DNA of 64,000 nt from Physella acuta (taxonomy: Eukaryota; Mollusca; Gastropoda; Physidae): assembly GCF_028476545.1 (NCBI RefSeq), contig NW_026732767.1:62001-126000 (forward strand). Direction: 5' to 3'. Positions 1 to 15,000 of this stretch are shown one piece after another (within the stretch, counting starts at the first letter, position 1; the number at the start of each line of letters is the position of its first letter). A program made the translations under genes and the position numbers. Below the pieces are notes generated by a model, which was not told the origin of the DNA, made no database searches, and saw nothing but the letters and a program-made list of their open reading frames with translations.

Positions 1-25
1 ATATCAATATTTATCTTTGTTTTAG

Positions 26-3000
26 GGGGTGGAATCCAATACGCAAACTCATACGGGACCATCCTGACTTTGACCGCCATTTTGTGATAATTTCTGAGGA
101 AGGGGGCACATCTTGGAAACAGTGTGATGCATTCTTAGATAACTCAGAGGAAGTGAGGATTCCTTATGACTTGCTCAACTCAGCTGAGGCTGAAATGTGC
201 TTCAGAAATCACTTGAATGAATTACAAGCCTATCACAGAAAAAGAGAGTAAGTACTAATTAAAGAAGTTTTTCTTTTCAATAAAATTTTCTTTTTCTGTA
301 CTTAAAATATACACAATCTTTAAAAATAATTTGAAAATTTCAGCTGTATATTTAATTTTTTGTTCACTCTAGATTACAACGGCAGTTCAAACAACTGCTA
401 GAGGAAAACCCTCAAGTCACGCCAGGCAAACCCCTCTCCGAAACATATCTGTTATTCCTGAGTAAAGAATGCTACTCTAGCTTAGATGAAGTGGAGCGAA
501 ATCTAGTCTATGAGGAACACATGACAGAGCTGAGAGCAGCTGCAAGGGCAGACTTTCAGGAACTTCTTTGGGAAAAGTCGGGGGCATTTTTAGGGTTAAA
601 TACAGCAGAGAGGGTCACTCCTAAAGACTTGATGATTTTGACAGCAGCTCTTCAAGATGATAAAAGGTAAGTCCATTCAACTCAGTTTGCTGTGGATATT
701 TATATACGGGTGTTATAGTTTAATTAAGGTGAACCTTGATTAAGCTTTTGCTTTTAGAAAAAATCCTCACCAGTCAATCTACGCTTTCCAAAAGATGTGC
801 GTAAAGTTAAACAGAATTTCATCCTTTCAAAAAATTGTAACATTTTTACTTGAGAGATGTCAATGAAAATTAACTTTGCAATGTGGACCTAAAAGCTATC
901 CTAAAAAGTCATATCCTTTCTTAGTTTTGAAATCGTTTGATTACAGAGAGCTTGCTCCTTTGATGGTTTTACTATTGCTATTAACATTGTAACATGGGAT
1001 GGGGTGGGGTCCAAAAAATTTATTTTTGACTTTAAAACTTGCCTATGTGGCATGGCCCCAGAGAATACAGAGCATGTCCTTCAGGACTGTTCCTTAAATA
1101 GCCAGGCGCTATCCAAACACTGGCCCCTATACACCCCACTCAAGGTAAAAATATGGAGCACCCGCGGATATGGAGACCACATTCCAGTTCATACACGAAG
1201 TTGGACTTGTTTAAATCCTCCACTGCCTCCACCATAAACTAAATGCAGAAGAAGACTTTTAAAGAGAGGCTTTATTACAAAATAGTTAAAGTTTGTAAAC
1301 CGCAGATTTAAGTTGTTGACACTATGTTCTATTGATTGTCATGTTGTTCATTGGTTTACATTTTCTTTATATTATTGTAGGTATAAAGCTTTGCAGCGAC
1401 TAGAAGAAGACAGAAAAGTTATGATACTTAACCATTTGGGTTTCATGCAGTCCCCGTCCCGAGAGAGATGTTGCTTTGGTGATCATTGTATAGATACCCA
1501 GGTGGAAAACTTATTGGCGACACGTGCAATTAGGTACATTCTAGTTAATCTTTTTTTTTTATTAAATAAAATAAACAAAATATTTATTTTGAATCATAAA
1601 GTTTCCCTTTCAAACCTGACGGTCTATGGGACAAGTGAAGTAGAATTCACTTGTTTCTGTGACCTCGGCATATGAAGAGATAGTGTGGTCAGCACTATGC
1701 CCAGCCGTCTTTACTTTCCCTAACGTGAGTTAGGTACCCATCAGAGTTGGGTGGACTCAGGGATGGTCTACTGACTTAAACTCGGATTCGAACTTGAGAC
1801 TTACGGGTTAGTAGTCCAGCTCTCTACCGCTAGACCACTCCCTTCCTTAATTTTAAATCATATTGACCATATTTTGTTCAGTTGGTAAAATATTAGATTT
1901 TTTAAAATTTCAAGATATAAAAATTTTGTTTTAAAAAGTAACTGTTGGGTCAGTAATCAAGCACCTTACAATGCAATCACACAACCCCTTCATTGATGTT
2001 AACATTTTTTTCTCCTTCAACAGACCAGAGTTAAAAAGCTCTCTGGACTCAGCTGACTCTGGTTGTAAAACTTTGAATTTGGTGCTTTTAGGCAAAGATG
2101 GTCTTGCCATCTCTCTCAACAGGGAGATCAGAGTAAGTGTTATTTATTTCCTTTTAATAGTTTTAATGAATCTAGTCTGGCCAGATGAATGAACTTTTTC
2201 AGTTTATGATATGTGGCCTTGGCCTGTAAGGAATTGTCTGGTCAGATACCAGTCAGTTTTTTATATATTTAGCATGAGGACTTTTAGGTTGATTCAAAGT
2301 TTTTATAAAAATTCTCACAGTTTCATAAGTTTTATTCTGGTGAAGTAACATTTACAGTTTAGTTGTAGAATTGTTTCAAATTTCCAGATTGTTGACTTAA
2401 AAACTGAACAAAGTATAGAAAGTTAATTATTATTTATAGAAATAAAATACACAAAAATAGATGAGCTTTTGTACTTCAAAAGATAAGTTTTTAAATTTAA
2501 AAATAAAATTTACTGTTTACACATTGGATTTTTTATTTATATTATTTTCTCCTCTACAGAATTTATGTATTGATGATGAATATGTCATAGACAACACAAC
2601 ATATAGTTTAGATTATAGACCTATTGATGGTGATGTTAGTCGTGAACAAAATGCCTTGGCCACCGCTAACTTTAGGCCACATGGTATGTATATCTTTTTA
2701 AATTTTAACTCATATTAGGTTGTGATAACTTCTATGATTTTTATTAGAATGAAACATTAACAATCTCACAATTAATGCAAGTATTTTAAAGTGTTAAATT
2801 AAAAATACAAACATAAATATTTATTTCAATAATTTTTTATTATTATAGATAAATGACAAAGTTTAAAAGACTATACTCAGATGCAATTAAATTTTCCTTT
2901 CTTTAAATGATCATTGCAATTGTTTCCTTGCAGGTTGTCTATGTGTTTATAACTCAGATGAAACACTCAATTACATTCGGGATAGTTTGGAGAGGTCACT

Positions 3001-6000
3001 GACCAATGATGTTATCAGAGAAGGTGAGGCCACACTCAGTGGTATGCCTATTGCCATTATCCAGGCTTCAAATTCTAGTCAGAGTGAGAAAGAGAATGAA
3101 CTTCTCAGAGAGAAGGGGAGGACCATTGCTTCAAGGTAAATCAGTACTTTAATTTTTTAATCTGCTTTTTTACTAATAATAATTATGCACCTCTCAAGAA
3201 TACCTATTATATATGTTACTAGCAAAGTGAGTAACCCGGCATTCCATAGATATGGGACCAAATAGTACAACATAAATCTGATTTCGTACCTTGCCTCTGT
3301 AGTATAAATAATGCCAAGCAATGGGACCTATAAAGTGTAGAATAATCTTAATCTATCCATAATATTTCCTTTATGTATTTGTTGCACTACCTTAGGTTAG
3401 TTTTGGGGGCAATGTGTAACCAACAGCAGGGGTTTTGTCGGCTCCAGTTTTGGACAGGTGCTTATTGATAAGAGGATGTCCTGCTTCCAGCCAACCCTGA
3501 CCTAACCACTCATCACAGATTTTCTATTAAAAACTATTATTAAAAAGCCTTGTGCACTTAACTACATTACTGGCATTCTAAGAAGAAGTTAATGACTATT
3601 ACCGAACTAGAATGCTAAAAAGAACTGATTTGAATATTTATTACATTCCAGGCTGCATGGAGAGTTTATTGTTGACTATGATGTTGTAGAAGACGGTGTT
3701 CAGTTTGTTGAAGGTCAGATTCATGCAGCACTTCAGACTATTATACGAGGGTGTAGTCCTGGTTTGAACAGCTGGTATCTGTCTGACCAGTTTGAACCAG
3801 ATATCAGGTAAGGAAAATGTTTTAAATTAAATTTTAGTAATCAAAATGTTTTGAATTTATTAGCTCTAAAAGTATTTCTTTTTTTTCTTTTACATACATG
3901 ACAAATATGTCAATTACCCTTAGAATCGCATTAAGAATGATGCAGAAGAAGAATAACTAACCATACCCATCCTTTCTCATTGTAACTATATTTTAACAAT
4001 ACTACTTAACCCCTTGTCCTTGTATATCAGCTAATATAGTCATTGGATAAGAAACATTGTATTTGTAATTCTTGTTTTGAAATTTAATTGCTTTCCCAAT
4101 ATTTTCTTTACATCTAATAATACAATTGTTTTTCTCTCTCTCCCACCCTACCCCATTTTTCAGGTTGTCGATGTGTCTGATGTGTGGAGATCCATTCCTG
4201 CTAGAAACACCCCTTGGTCCTCTGCTGAACCATGATATGTGTCGGGTACTGGCAGACACACCCTACTGTATTACCTTAGATCTGTTCCTAGAGTCATCCA
4301 AACAAAAAGTTGAGATTGAAGTGGCGTCTTATCACGGTGGGAACCGGCTGCATCAAGGTCTATTCCATGGCTACATTCTTGTTTACTCTGCTAAACGAAT
4401 GGCCTCTTTAGCCACGCTCAGGTACTGACATTGATTGTTTAAGGTTACTGGTACTCATGAAAACATCTATAAACATGTTCATTGTTATTTTCTGCTAGTA
4501 TTGCTACAAGGAAACTTATAACACAAGGAAAAGCTCCTGTCTGTGTTTTAATATGAAATGAAAATATTCTTATTTGGTAAAATGTAATAAGCTAAATTTT
4601 AAAATTTTATCCCGTCAGAAAAAATGTTTAAAAGTGCAAGCTTCAATAATCTCATGATAGTTAAACCAGCATTTTTAATCACGTTGCTTTTTACCTTTAT
4701 TTCATATGTTTACATTTCTTTTCCATACAAAATAACTTTAGTTGTATTTTTGTGTTTTCTGTGCTCTCTAGGGCATTTGTTGATAACCTGTTGGACGTCC
4801 CGAAATTGATTGTTGCTGTGTCAGACTCTGGCGTCTCTCCAAACTTATACTCCAGTGATATTAGTCAAACGCTTATACAGGAAGGCAGCCGACTAGCCGA
4901 TTCTATAGGCGCTGAATTCATTTTAACTACAGCCAACTTTAGTCAGCAAAGTAACTACACCACACTCAAAGCTTTTTAGTCTTGGCATTCTTCTGAGAAT
5001 ATACTTGTTCATAAAAAATAGTTCTACATGTATATACATAACAGAAAGAATCAATATACTTCATTTTAAAGCATGTTTTTGTCTACTTTAAATTTATATT
5101 AATTTAAATTTTATTTTTTGCAGCGGGTGTGTTCTTGCCATTTTTCAAGGATGTTTGGAAACAGAGAGAAGAATCTGAGTCCCTGTACCATGAGCCTTCA
5201 GAGGAGCCGTGCCCACCAGCTTATGATGAAAAGCCATTTTATAGTTCCCGTCCCCCTGCACCTCTACCCAAAGCTAACTACGGATATCATACACACAAAT
5301 CCAGTACCTCCAACAGGTCGGTTGTTCTTCATATCATGTATGTAAATAAAAGTTTTTTAAAGTAATACTTAACTTTTTTTAATTAAAATTTCATTTCAAT
5401 ATACAGTATATACATATAAATGAAAGTATTTGATGTTGACATAACATGTAAAGCCTGTTTCTGTAATATCAGAATTTGAAGACAAAAGTTGTCACCCATC
5501 CCGGCTGACTTTTTAAAATAAATTAATGAAAATGGTAACTGCACTGAAGTATGATTAATTTAAACCAAAATAAATTTTACTATCAGACATAAATAGACCA
5601 ATCATATTAGTTTGCTTCTTTTGGGTGACAGTTAAAATACTTTTAAGTTAGAAGTTTAAATAACTTCCCCCACAAATGAGTAGAATCAACTAAAATCTAA
5701 CAACTTATATCCTATATCACCATCTCATTTTTTTAGCTCTTGTTCCATAGCTTGAAGTGCTGACTCAGTTTATTATGGAGATTACACTTACGACCTGTGA
5801 GAAGTGATAACATTAAACCTATAGTTATATTATACTAATTTTCTCCTCCCACCAACAGCACTGATTCTGAGCCAGTGTATGACCAGCCCAACCTGTTCCA
5901 CTCCCACTACTCAGACAGTGAACACGAGGCAGACAGGGGCTCCAGCGTGTCTCCGCCCCCTGTGGCGGAAGAGATCTACAGCGAAGTTATCATTCCAAAC

Positions 6001-9000
6001 ATGAACGGTGAGCATTTGGTCAAACCAAGTGTTGTGAAAGCCAGAAAGAATGTCTATGCTGGTAAGCAGTTGTGGCTCTGTGTTGTAGTTGTGTGTTTTT
6101 TTTAACAATTTTTTTACATTTTTTTTTTTTTGCAATTTCAAAACAGATTTGATTTTACAAATTTTTTTAAATGTCATATTTGAGTAAACCGTTTTAAAAT
6201 TGTAATTTTTTTTTAGTTTTCCCATTTTTGTTACTTATCTAAAAAAAATTTACTATTACAATATATTCATTTTTGCTACAAAACTTTATCTGTATAGCAA
6301 ATTTAAAAAAAATTGTTTTTTTAAACTCGTTTTTCTGTTCTTGTTTATTTGGGTTTAGTTCTATTATAAATAATATAAATGTGTATATGTATCCGCTAAT
6401 ACAAATTAAATTATGAAATCTATAAAACCTATATTTTCTGTCATGTACATTGTGTTACTTCTGGCGCTTTGATTGCATAATAAACACAACAGGAAGTAAA
6501 TGGGAGCACAGAAAATCACTTCCCATCATGCCCCTGGGTCATCACACCATGTCCCATGAGGCTAGTATAACAAGCAGCAGCAGCACCAGCAATGCCACCA
6601 CAAGCAGTGGGAGTAGTTTCAACAACAGCAATGTCTGTGCCAGCGCGCCCCCTCTTTTAGACCTGGCTACCCGGGGCATCAAGGACCCGCAGGAGTTTTT
6701 CAGGAAGTCTTGCAGCATGAAAATTGCTGCGGAAGAGGCAGTGGAGGCTGGGGATGAAGCTGAAGAGGAGGAGGATGATGATGAGGATAAAGAGAGTAAA
6801 AAGAGCCGATTAAAAGGAGGCAGAGGTGATTGATATTTTTTCGGAGAACACTTTTGGATTTTGTGTGTCATTCCAGTCACATTTGGTGTTCAAGTCACCC
6901 TTTTTGTTTCGAGGTTGCTGCAGTGTTCCTAATTTTTATTTATTTCTCTACTTGATGTTTAATTTCTAGTGTGGCCTGTGTGTTTAGTATGTTATCATTT
7001 TCCTGGCCATTTGTATGAACCTGCTTAATTTTAATTTATCCTATCCATACTGGCCTGTAATTTGTTTATTAGTGTTTTGTAGTATTTTATTGTTTAGTTT
7101 ATTTGCTCCTAAAATGCTGAAGAAAATATAGTTAGTCTAATTAGTTTTAGGAAGTTAAGTTTCCTTCAAAACTGACTTATTTTATTACACTAGTTCTAGT
7201 TTTTATTTGGGTTAATACTAAGCATAGTATTTTTGTACACAGAATTTCTATCAGTGACTTGTTCTCAAAAATGTTTTTGTAAGAAATGCTTTATGCCAAA
7301 AACAGGCTTTACACCTATTATAATTATAGTGTTAAAGCTATTTGGATAGTTATATATAATAAACAGATTTATTTATTACTTTTTGTCTTATGCACAAAGT
7401 ATGCATTTATTACTGCTTTGTTAGTCAGTTAGCTATTTGCTAAATAAGCATACAATGTAATGATTTGTTTATTAACTTCATAACTTTACCTTAGTTTGCT
7501 TTTTTTTTTGCTATATAGTTATATAGACTTAAACCTTGCTGTTATTTTGAGCATAACTTGTTAAGGAAGAAAGAAGTATGTAAGGTACTCAGTAAAGGAA
7601 GAAAATTTCTACTAAGATACAAGAGGCTTAACACCAGGAAAATTCCTTAACTTTCAGTGGCATTTATTTTTGAGCTAAACAACAAAATTGACTTCATCCT
7701 TAAACTACATTGAACTTGATATTGCTTAAAGCATTTGATCAGTGACAGCCTTGCTTAAAGTTTTTTATACAATGCATGATATGTTACTAGATGTTTTCAG
7801 TAATTACGACTGCGCATACAGCGTAATTGTTTTGGTGTGCAGTTTAAATAATTTATTGAGTGGCTGAAACAACCCTTTAAAAGCTCAAGCAGTACTTTTG
7901 TTTATTCTAAGTTCAATAGAAAATTTATTTATCCCATGTTTGTCTAGTATGTTGTAGGTGGTTTCTAGTCAGTAATGAGAAAACGTTGTGTACTATCTAT
8001 TCCTTTTACTTGGATGTTGTAAACTATTGTTAAACAAGAGAAAAATTTTCTTTATTTTTGAATAGTTGCTTCTTGAAAATGGTTTTACAATTACACCCTT
8101 AAGTTAAATATTTGAACCTATACTTATAAAAACTTTTTTTAAACATTAATAGTGTCACTGTAGTTTATGAACTATAATTTGTAAAGATATATTTTATTTG
8201 AATCATTTCTCAGTCCCTTTGTTTTTTAATTTTTAAAGCTTTTTTATGCTTTTATTTTTTTTAGTTATGTTCAAGTTACAATAGTTAAAAAAATTTTATT
8301 ATTGATAGCCGTACCTTGCTGCTTAAGTCTTTTAATGTAAAGCTCAGTAATTGTTGACTCATTGTGCTGTGAGGCCTTTGTGTTGTTGACTCTGTGTATC
8401 AACCTTTTGCTGTATGACTTCTCCAACAGCCTGGGCACTGAATGAGCAGCGGCGCAAGAAGGGGGAAACATTCCCTCCAGCTTTAACGCAAAGCTCGAGT
8501 GGCGAAGATGGTGAATAGTTCATATCCAGATAGTTTGCTCTCTCAGACTTTCACACAACCCCCTCTGTTTTTTAAAAATAAAAATTGATGTTGTAATAAT
8601 TTTTAAAAACTTTCCTTATACATGTTTGTGGCATCAGAAGATTAAGTTAATCTAGGATTAAATTTTTTAAATGTTATTTACTGTTTAAAAAAAAGTTAAA
8701 CAAAAGCTAGTGACACTTACTTTTATTTTAGTATTTTGTTACAACTATTAATTAACTGAAACTACATAAATGACCACAAAAATGTAGGCAGGTAATCTTT
8801 ATTTTAAAGACCAGTAACTCCAAATAATTTATGTTTGCTTCCCTTTGCTTGACAGTTGGTGTAGCAGTAGCTAATAGAGCCTACTTAGGTTTAGTGTTTT
8901 AAACTGTTTTCCAAGATTTTGTTTGTATGACACTGTCTTAGCTGTGTTATGAATTTTTTGCATGAGTTTGTGTAGTGTGTTGGGAAAGATACCACCTACT

Positions 9001-12000
9001 TTGATGCAACTGAATGCAAATTTATATTTTAAAATAAAAAAAATCTTTTTTTTAAAGTATATTTTGTGTGTGGGTGAAGTAAGTATAGAAGTTCTATTGT
9101 GGTAAAACTGTTGTTGATTGGAGCTTGGTTTCTTTTTTGAGTGTAGACATTAAATTTGAAGGATGTTGCATATTGAAAGCATGTGTTATTTTAGATCACC
9201 TTTTAGGTTAGATAAGACAAGAGTTTCTAGAAATATTTTAAGAAAAAGAAATATATTTTGTTTCAATGAAACACATATTAATATAAATGCTAATAGCCAC
9301 TTTACATTGGAACAAGTTCCAGTAAGGTTTTCAGTGTCTCCTTGCATATTTTTAAGAATCAACAGTGAAAGGCATTTGTTGTTATAAGAAGTGTTTAAAA
9401 TTTATTTTGTTTATTAGTCCCTACAATACTAATGTATTAACAATACAATTTCTTAAATTATCCCCCTTCCCTTCCTTCAGAGTAGTCTCCCATACTTTAC
9501 ATATCTCTGGAGGTAGCCTATTTGGATATTTCTTAACATTAAGGAGATGTAATAAGTGCTAAATTGTATTATTACAAAATAACTGGATTAACTTATATCA
9601 TTATTGACTTAAAAATCCCCTTTCTATCCTAAAACAGGCTGGCCAGACACTAGTAACGCCACAGGTAAAAGCGACCCATTTGTCAAGCACATGACCAGCA
9701 AGTCAGCCCATGACATAGTGTGGACAGACAATGATGCCAACAACAGAAGGAAGATCATGAATACTCACAGATCCCAGGTCTGTCGGCTACATCCATTCCC
9801 ACCTACAAATAATCTGTTCACAATCTACCTAGTTTAAACATGTTAAAATAATGTTAACAAGTCATTAATATTTAGTAAAGCAAAACGAAATGGCATTGAA
9901 GTTATAAAGTAAAATTTTCTTAACATAAACATAGGTTATAAATTGGATTTTTAAAAAAATCAAAATTATTTTTAATATCACTTAAAAGAAAATGAAAGTT
10001 AAATTAATGTTGGTATATCGGATCTCTTTCAGTCTCAAAGTGCTGCTATGTTTAGATCTCACACCAGTCCAGTCACAGCACCGTTAGCTATACCAGAGCC
10101 AATAGAGATTGCTGACTATAGTAGTGTTAAGGTAAATTTTGAAGTATTACACAAAATCAATGTTTAACGCTCTTACCCACACATTTTTCTCAATAAAGTA
10201 CCACCTAAAACTTATCAAGCCTTAAACAAAATACTCAGTGGTTATATTTTTCTATTAAATTTCTTCCTTTTTTTTATAATAATGTCTGTTAATTACAGCC
10301 CACATAACAATTTAGTCTATTTGTGTACGTAGGATGCTGTACAATCACCTGAGCTAGGGGATGATGACTACCAAACTGTGGATGATGCTCTCCCTCCTGG
10401 TCAGTTACACAGGATTAGGTCAACAAAGTCACCCATCCGGACTAAAGGTTGCTATTACAAGATTTACCACTCTTATAGAGCATTTATTTTTGCAAATAGT
10501 AACATTTAATATTATGAAAATTTAAAGAAAAGGTTAATGAGTGATTTTAAAAAAATAATTCAAAATTAGATATACAAAATAAATTGTAATCAGGTGCATA
10601 AAAAATGTCTGCAATTGAAAAAGCAGCGACATAAAATAGATAGGAAAAATACAAAATCTTCATTAAAGTATCATGGATGCTGAGTAAGAACTATTTCCTG
10701 GGAAATATCTTTTGTTAAGTATTTTAAATGCTATGTTACTTCTTATAGTATCTACCATCTTAAATGGAACTTAAAAATGTGTTCATCAGTCTTGTTTTTT
10801 TTTTTCTCAATAGGTCGCACAGATTCTGATGACTCAGAGTTTTCATCTCTTGAAAGAGAAAAATATAATAAAGGTAGGCGTCCAACACCTCACAGGCGCA
10901 AATCCAAACCACGGCATCCAGTGGATGACAGTGCCATATATGCCAGCCCTATACCCTCCGGAGCAAAGCCAAGCACTTTTGGTGGCATTGGGAGAAAGCA
11001 GAGTCAGACAGGTAAGAGCAGGAAATTTTTTATTCTTAGCCTTGTAAAGCTTTACTGAAAACAATATTGGCAAGTTAACATAATATTTGAAGAATCATTT
11101 TGCAATGTACTTTTGATTGATTTTTCTGGAAATTGTCTTTGAAAAAGTTGTCTTTTTGTTAGCTAATCTTAGAATTTTTAATTATATATTTTTAAGTATA
11201 TATTTTTGGGGAAAAGAAGAATTAAAATACAGATTGACAATTTATTAAGCACCTTTTGAAGAATACTCAGTTTTTTTTTAAATTTCTGCTTATGGTTTTG
11301 CAAGTGAACTCTCCTCATTTATTATTCAGAAAATAATATAGGGTTGTTTTCTCTACAGTGCAAAGCCACTCCCCCTCAGAAGATGGCAGTGAAGGAACTG
11401 GGGATGAGAAACTTGCATCCAAGAAGAAAGAAAAGAAACGCCGGTCGTTCAATCACCGCAAATGGCGTAATCCATCATCATCCCTTACACATCAAGGTTC
11501 TAGTCCCCCCATATCTGACAGTGATCATCTCATTGGCTCACCCCCTGGTACTCCATTATTCTCAGCTCTTTCATTGTCTACGCAGACCCTGGTCTTCACT
11601 ACGCTGCTTGTTGTTGTGTGTGTGTTTGTTTCTCACACCTAGTTTCTAGCACAAAATATAAGGCTGTTATTTACTGTATGAATCTCCTTGCTAAATTCAA
11701 AACACATCAAGCTTATAGCTCAAAATGAAAGGCAGTAATTGACTGTAGGAATCTCCATTGTCTTTCCAAAATCCTCACAATACTTTTACAGCAAGCTTCT
11801 ATTATCCACAATACAGACAACTAGTTACTTTTTTCTGTTATATACTTAGCCGCTTTAAAAATACACCAATAGTTGTTGCTGCTTCACTTGTTCTCACCTT
11901 TTGGATAAAAATTTGTTTTCATAAATTTTTTTATAAAATGTGCTATTGATACATAACTTTGAAATAAGAAAAGTTTTATGTAAACTTAAAAATGAATTGA

Positions 12001-15000
12001 TTATAATTTGTTTTCCTTCAATTATCGCTGACATCTTAGTATTTTTTCAGTTGTTTAAGCTAAAACTTTTATTTTTTCCCCAGTTCTTTCCTTGGATGAA
12101 ATGTCAACAAATTATTCTGTCCACCATTTCCAAACACTACCAAAAGTAAGTATTAATGACCCCCATCTACACTGTACTGAAGTTACTTGTATTATGCTCA
12201 TAATGGTAAAAGAGTGAAAAATCTCAATTTAAAAAATACAATTTATTAATTGGTATAGTTTTGAAATATTATAGAACCCAAAATATGGTATATTGTTTTA
12301 CTCATGATGGCTGTATGCCATGTAAATAAATTGTCCAACTTAAGTCCTTTCTTAAAATACAACCATCTGTAAGTAAATTGTCCTATTCTCAGACTTGATC
12401 TGTTTCTCTTACTACAATGTAAACAAGGGTCTTGTGGTCATGTCCAAATGTTATCTGTACCTGATTAAAGTCACATACCTCTCAGAGCTGGGTGAATTAG
12501 AACTCTTAGCTTGGTTTAGCAGTCACAGGATTTACCCCACCATTCTTACACCAGTGTGCGCTTAAAAGATCCACCTGCCCAATACTACTCTATTTTAGAG
12601 GCTTAATTCATGTCATGATTACTGAGAAATAATGCTGATGTAATTATTTCCCATTGTTTATTCAGCATATTGGGACCAACACAGGAAGCCTGGGTGGGGA
12701 TGAAGGTGATGATGACTTAAATGACAGCGGCAACTGGAGGTTCAGGTTCACACTCAGAGACCCAGAGAAACAGAAGAAGAAAGAAGAACGGAGACGGCAG
12801 AAGGAAGAGGTCAGTACATTTTTGTCTTATTGTGGCAAGGATATGTGCAATGTAGCATTAGATCCTGGCCATCTGTATGGTTTTGTCTTTATAATAACTT
12901 TGTGAATGTCTTAACATTTAAGTAACAGTTTATAAAACTTTTTACTAAGCTCACCTTTTAACTACTGATTACTAAGTTTCTCAGTTTTGTCAGCATTATT
13001 TTACCTTGTAAACAGCATAAATTGAGAAAAGAAATGAGGGTAATGTAAGGTTAGAACAGAGGCGCCCAGGGACAAACTTTTCGATTTGCACCCCCTCTTT
13101 CCCCCCCCCCCCCCCCCAATTTTGATTTTCACCCCCCCCCCCCTCCCCTCAAACTTTTGATTTGCGCCCCCCTCAACCTTTCAATTTATTTTTCCAACCC
13201 ATTTTGGCGCCCCCTAAGGCCGGCGCCCGGGGACATATGTTGTTTCCCCCCCCCCCCCCCCCCCCCTTCGCTACGCTACTGGGTTAGAATAAAGAAAGCT
13301 CTGTGATGTGGTGTCCATAACAGAAGTTGGCTGATGTGGTTAAATATTAATGCTGTATAGGTAGTCTTGTCCTTCACCTCAGTTGTCACAGTATGATCCA
13401 TGCTGAATTATATATTTAAAAAAGCATTTTCTGCATCCTTGGTTGTATATGGATGGCTCAGTAGGATATTTGGTGATGTGTATTTCTAGGTAAAGATGGT
13501 TTATATATGCTTTATATTTTATCTCGATTAATAATTATACTGTTGAAGGAAAAAGGGCTGACTATTATCATATTTGAAGCAATGGGAGTTTTTATTAAAT
13601 GCATCCGCACAATCTCTAATAGTTTTAAATATTGGCTATATCAAATTATGTGTTTCCACTCAAAATGTTTGCCAATCACTTAAGAAAAAGGCTACACTAT
13701 ATCTGATTTATGGTATTCAGCTCACAAATGACTGGCTTTAAATGTCAGAAAAAAGTATTTTAATGGCTGTTTCATTCATGTTGTCAATATTTAACTACTG
13801 GTCAATATTTATAGAAGTAGAAAATAGAAGCTTTATAAACTTTATTCTGAATCGTTTAGATTACATTACTTCAGAATCAAAGTTGAAAACAACTAGACAT
13901 AAATAATGCAATAACGTAATTATCCAATTATTGATTACCCACTAATGCTATGTGTATAGGAGGGCAATAAATCTAAATACTTAACTTATCTATTGCTCAA
14001 TGATGAGTATTTGATGATACTCCCTATTATAAGTCAATTTAAAAGGATGAAGGTTTTTACTGCAGCGAGAGATGGTGAGGATGGTTGGATTGATCGATCT
14101 TAGCTGACTTGAAAGTTAAAATTACGCAAGTTCAGTTTGGAAATTTTAACGTATACAAAGAGACAGCCCTGCCACTGTACACATCCAAACTGTTGCAAGA
14201 GAAGCATCCAAACCCCCCCCCCCCCCCCTCTCCCAAGCCAGGGGGAATGAGGTCCCTAACTTGGGACTTAACCACTTAGACAAACTTAAATACTGGACAA
14301 GAATTCTTAACTATTTAAACCTTACCTACATAGTTAGGGGACTTACATTAGTGCAATGTTACAACAATTAAAAGAAAATATAACCCATAGTTAAGCACTG
14401 TTCATCTAGGCCTGATTATTGATTGTTTAGACATGACTAATAGATACCTATTAGACTGTCATGTACCATAGCTTGTTCTTTTACTCTTGAATGTAAATGT
14501 TTATCTGGTTGCTGTTGTAACTTATTTCTGTACTAGACATTTCTGTAAATCCACCAAGGCATCATTGTAAAAAATTCTGTTTCAAGTGCTGAATTTAAAA
14601 ATGTTATGGAAAACAAAACTGTCATATATATAAAAACTGGAGTTGGAAATGGCTTGTTCTGGCAAAGTAACTTGCAAATAGCTATACTGATCAAATAACC
14701 AATGCTTCCTAAGTTAGCCATATGATAGAATTGCATTGTTAAAAAAAAAAAAAAAAAAAAATAATTTAGTCTTTGAAAGAAAGGAAAAAAAAACAGTTAT
14801 ACATTTTGTATTTTGTTATTTTAGTTACAGTACTAGACATTAAAATCAGAGATGTGTAATGAGGAAATCATTAGACTCATGACACTATTAAACTGTTAGC
14901 GTCCCTGTTGTTCATAGGCCAGTCATTAAATAACCAGCAGAGATCTTACATATTTATACCTGAATGCACCTTTTCAACTGTTAGTCTCACCCCCTTTCTC

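Noticed and set aside
6542-6880. 112-codon minus-strand frame rich in serine and leucine
   Set aside because: Antisense shadow of the serine-rich and acidic RhoGAP exon at 6493-6825.
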